From assembly GCA_903856295.1 (NCBI GenBank), contig CAIOBP010000252.1:1-39314 (forward strand): 39,314 nucleotides of DNA, given 5' to 3'. Position 1 is the first letter of the stretch, and each line of letters begins with the position of its first letter. The translations under genes were made by a program, and so were the position numbers. The notes below the pieces were generated by a model. It searched no databases. It was not told the DNA's origin and was given only the letters and a program-made list of their open reading frames with translations. This DNA comes from an uncultured Rhodospirillales bacterium. Its GTDB lineage: Bacteria; Pseudomonadota; Alphaproteobacteria; Azospirillales; Azospirillaceae. Positions 39,183 through 39,314 of this stretch are shown here, piece by piece.

Positions 39183-39314
39183 TCAGCGCTGCCCTCTCTT
39201 TTTATCGGCGTCCTTGACCGTCGCGGCCTTTGCGCCGGGGGTGGGGGGCGGCACCGGCGGCTGAGGCGCCACCGCCTTGAGGGCCGCGTCGGCGGCGCGG
39301 GCGGCCTCGCGGTC
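39183..39314 (-). CDS. C-terminal end of an unidentified protein (cut by window edge)
   Basis: Reading in from the right edge on the minus strand, 43 codons precede a TGA at 39183-39185. The tail is rich in Ala, Pro and Lys (DREAARAADAALKAVAPQPP, then VPPPTPGAKAATVKD), ending DKKRGQR. Such low-complexity tails are typical of the ends of envelope or regulatory proteins, but no domain is visible and the product cannot be named. The codon pattern (G/C in third positions) supports real coding. The stop lies about 195 bases before the aminotransferase start on the same strand. Confidence 0.55.
   Translation of the reverse strand, partial: DREAARAADAALKAVAPQPPVPPPTPGAKAATVKDADKKRGQR

Noticed and set aside
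1-39314. CRISPR array, tRNA/rRNA genes, insertion sequences, prophage or defence island
   Set aside because: No regularly spaced repeats, no cloverleaf-like or rRNA sequence recognised by eye, and no transposase, integrase or defence-type protein among the translations. A tRNA scan was not possible.

Overview
The window reads as a chromosomal segment of a high-GC alphaproteobacterium, most likely a Rhodospirillales relative (Magnetospirillum/Rhodospirillum/Azospirillum type). This rests on gene content judged by eye: a SciP-type cell-cycle regulator (DUF1153), a BamF-like DUF3035 lipoprotein beside lspA, a serC-serA operon with a leader that looks like the alphaproteobacterial serC motif, an MCP with a PilZ-like tail, and the runs alaC-hom-glpX and etfB-etfA-hbd. 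No tRNA, rRNA, CRISPR array, insertion sequence or prophage was seen.

Layout. 1-1575: serine biosynthesis (serC then serA, minus strand; serA runs off the left edge) behind a structured leader. 1582-5459: a sensor kinase with a LOV-like PAS domain that lacks the photoactive cysteine, followed 11 bases later by a chemoreceptor with a degenerate PilZ tail. 5635-9656: a small unknown ORF, a double cold-shock-domain protein with a strong terminator, and a Pat-type protein acetyltransferase. 9901-10242: an unknown ORF that looks AT-richer than its surroundings. 10367-17213: an envelope/lipoprotein block (ileS, lspA, DUF3035 lipoprotein, catalytic and non-catalytic M16 peptidases). 17370-17620: two overlapping tiny genes. 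17776-21165: a TetR regulator divergent from an EmrA/EmrB-type efflux pair, with a palindromic operator candidate. 21185-25106: penicillin acylase family enzyme, SciP and an SPFH membrane protein. 25344-29013: a two-partner-secretion outer-membrane transporter followed by a CHASE2 adenylate cyclase, with no secreted TpsA partner in view. 29071-30394: molybdopterin cofactor genes mogA and moaD-moaE. 30434-31546: a small unknown protein and an orphan NarL/FixJ-type response regulator. 31781-34367: etfB, etfA and 3-hydroxyacyl-CoA dehydrogenase behind a good sigma-70-like promoter. 34438-38988: glycosyltransferase-like protein, glpX, hom and an AlaC-type aminotransferase. The last 130 bases hold the C-terminal end of an unidentified protein.

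Several blocks form functional units. serC/serA act in consecutive steps of serine synthesis. IleS/LspA/DUF3035/M16 form a frequently conserved neighbourhood that includes lipoprotein and outer-membrane functions. EtfBA takes electrons from acyl-CoA dehydrogenases while Hbd carries out the next oxidation step of beta-oxidation or butyrate metabolism. The most unusual signals are the cysteine-less LOV kinase/PilZ-chemoreceptor pair, the TpsB/CHASE2-cyclase pair without a TpsA, a directional hairpin repeat found after four different genes, two independent exact 17-bp tandem duplications in upstream regions, and a translationally coupled 26-residue membrane peptide. Gene identities come from recognising family motifs in the translations; no database search was run.
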